From Pilaira anomala (lineage: Eukaryota > Mucoromycota > Mucoromycetes > Mucorales > Mucoraceae): a stretch of DNA of 18,592 bases. The notes below the pieces were generated by a model. It was not told the origin of the DNA. It searched no databases and worked only from the letters and a program-made list of their open reading frames with translations. The DNA lies in contig JAIXMQ010000172.1 of the NCBI GenBank assembly GCA_025716855.1, positions 1-18,592 of the forward strand, given 5' to 3'. Of the stretch, positions 17,484 through 18,592 are shown piece by piece. Both the position numbers and the translations under genes were made by a program. Position 1 is the stretch's first letter; every line of letters begins with the position of its first letter.

Positions 17484-17960
17484 ACAATAAAAATTACCTA
17501 AGTATTTTCTCATTAAGCCATATAGTCCACATATATGACAGATCTTATATATATTCATACCTTACATTATGTGCTTTGGGCAATAAATAAAGGTAAAAGA
17601 TCGTTGGTACGTAATTGAATTAAGTCATTGTGTTCATCGATTGAGCGCTATGACAGGGTAATCCAGTACCTGTCATATCTCAGATACAAACACCTACACT
17701 GTTCTACTTACATCATGCAAAACTAAAAACATAAAATAATAAACTATATATCACGCTAGACATTAGAGCTGATATATAGACTAAATAATACTATAACATT
17801 ATGTCATTAACAAATCTTTAGTAATAATATAAATAGTCGCATAGTTTAAAAATATGGATCTCTCAGTTAATTTTGAATAAAGAATAAACCCCCTTCGTTC
17901 GTTGTCATTTAATTTATCTCCCTTTATTTTATTTTTATAAAACCCTTCAAACCGAATTCC
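17484..17960. other. AT-rich DNA without a recognisable gene
   Basis: Contains a perfect 8-bp inverted repeat ATGACAGG/CCTGTCAT with an 11-nt loop (17650-17676), not followed by a T run. The frame of the LINE fragment stays open to 17799 but loses LINE character near 17960. Confidence 0.4.
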
Positions 17961-18592
17961 AACAGTTGCGGAGGGAGTAAGATTAACACCAGGTGAAGAA
18001 TCCAATAGTGGTCCTGGGACTATACCAGGCAAGGCAGGGTCTTGTAAGATAGATCGTAGAAGAGATTCTAAAGCCAAGTTTAATAATAGTGGAAACAATG
18101 GATCACCTTGACAAAGGCCACGTTTTTGATCAACTGGAGTAGAGATATAGCCATCAACATTGATTCTAACATTTGTCTGAAAAAAAAAACTTAATAATAG
18201 ACGTAACTAAATGAGACGGGAGGTTAAATCTACTAATTAAAACTGCCTGTAAGTATTGGCTATTAACTCGGTCGTAGGCCTTCATAAAATCTAGAAGCAA
18301 TGCCACCGCTTGATGATGAGTAGTGTCGGATTTGGTATAGTCAATGTTGAATTTGAGAATAAAGCCATTGTCCCCAATAAACCTCTGAGGAAGAAAGCTA
18401 GTTTGGTGAGAATTGATTAATTTATGTGCTACCCAGACTAATCTAGAATTCACAAGTCTTGTAAAAATCTTAGCATCGCAGTTGATGAGTGTGATAGGGC
18501 GCCAATTCTTGAGTAAAGATAAATCATCTTTTTTGGGTAAGAGGCACATTATGGAATCATGCCAGGAAAGAGGAAAAACACCATCTTTCAAA
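17961..18592 (-). pseudogene. LINE reverse transcriptase fragment, frameshifted and truncated
   Basis: Coding enters from the right edge. Non-LTR retrotransposon RT motifs appear in order: SWHDSIMCLLPKKDD, LKNWRPITLINCDAKIF, then ALLLDFMKAYDRV with the motif A Asp. A frame change follows in a run of 10 A (18180-18189; T on the coding strand). Coding resumes with INVDGYISTP and then KRGLCQGDPLFPLLLNLALES, the QGDP motif B. LINE-like sequence ends after LTPSATV at about 17961, before the catalytic YADD of motif C. The fragment cannot encode an active enzyme. It is unrelated to elements A and B. Confidence 0.85.

Noticed and set aside
17650..17676. Hairpin as a transcription terminator
   Set aside because: No T run follows, the context is fungal, and no gene ends nearby.

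Overview
The window looks like a transposon graveyard in an AT-rich fungal genome; no host gene is recognisable. Short GT-AG introns (about 80 bp and 49-58 bp), Ty3-type gag-pol elements, a CACTA-like gene and a LINE fragment all point to a fungus. The protein styles remind me most of Mucoromycota. That assignment is inference from remembered families, not a search result.

Layout, left to right. (1) 3-302: tail of a Gag-like reading frame running in from the left edge. (2) 345-5916: a decayed Ty3/gypsy element, here called A, on the + strand. It has a very short 100-bp 5' LTR, then gag, protease, RT, RNase H and integrase, broken by frameshifts and stops. Its RNase H region is split by a 594-bp Tc1/mariner-like MITE (3816-4409) lying exactly between two TA dinucleotides. 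(3) 5917-7820: one end of a CACTA-like DNA transposon inserted in the integrase tail of A. It has a CACTA terminus, 20-bp subterminal repeats, and the 3' part of a spliced transposase-associated gene on the - strand. (4) 7821-15674: a complete-length Ty3/gypsy element, here called B, on the - strand. It has near-identical LTRs of about 541 bp, a PBS, a polypurine tract, gag, a -1 frameshift signal, and a pol interrupted by several frame breaks. (5) 15675-18592: gene-free AT-rich DNA holding a possible 132-bp Copia-like LTR (16405-16536), a diverged solo LTR of the B family in the opposite orientation (16951-17483), and a truncated LINE reverse transcriptase running off the right edge (- strand).

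The nesting order can be read directly. A inserted into or beside the left Gag remnant. The MITE and the CACTA element inserted into A. B lies inside or against the CACTA element. The 3' end and 3' LTR of A and the other end of the CACTA element are not seen in the window. B lacks a target-site duplication, so its right flank may have been joined by recombination or loss.

The most interesting observations are the intact-looking -1 ribosomal frameshift module at the gag/pol junction of B (slippery A-AAA-AAC plus a downstream hairpin), the exact MITE-in-RNase-H insertion, the CACTA terminus that explains why A stops abruptly, and a 54-nt A tract inside the pol of B. I found no novel defence or host system. 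Many frame breaks fall in homopolymers, so some may be sequencing errors.
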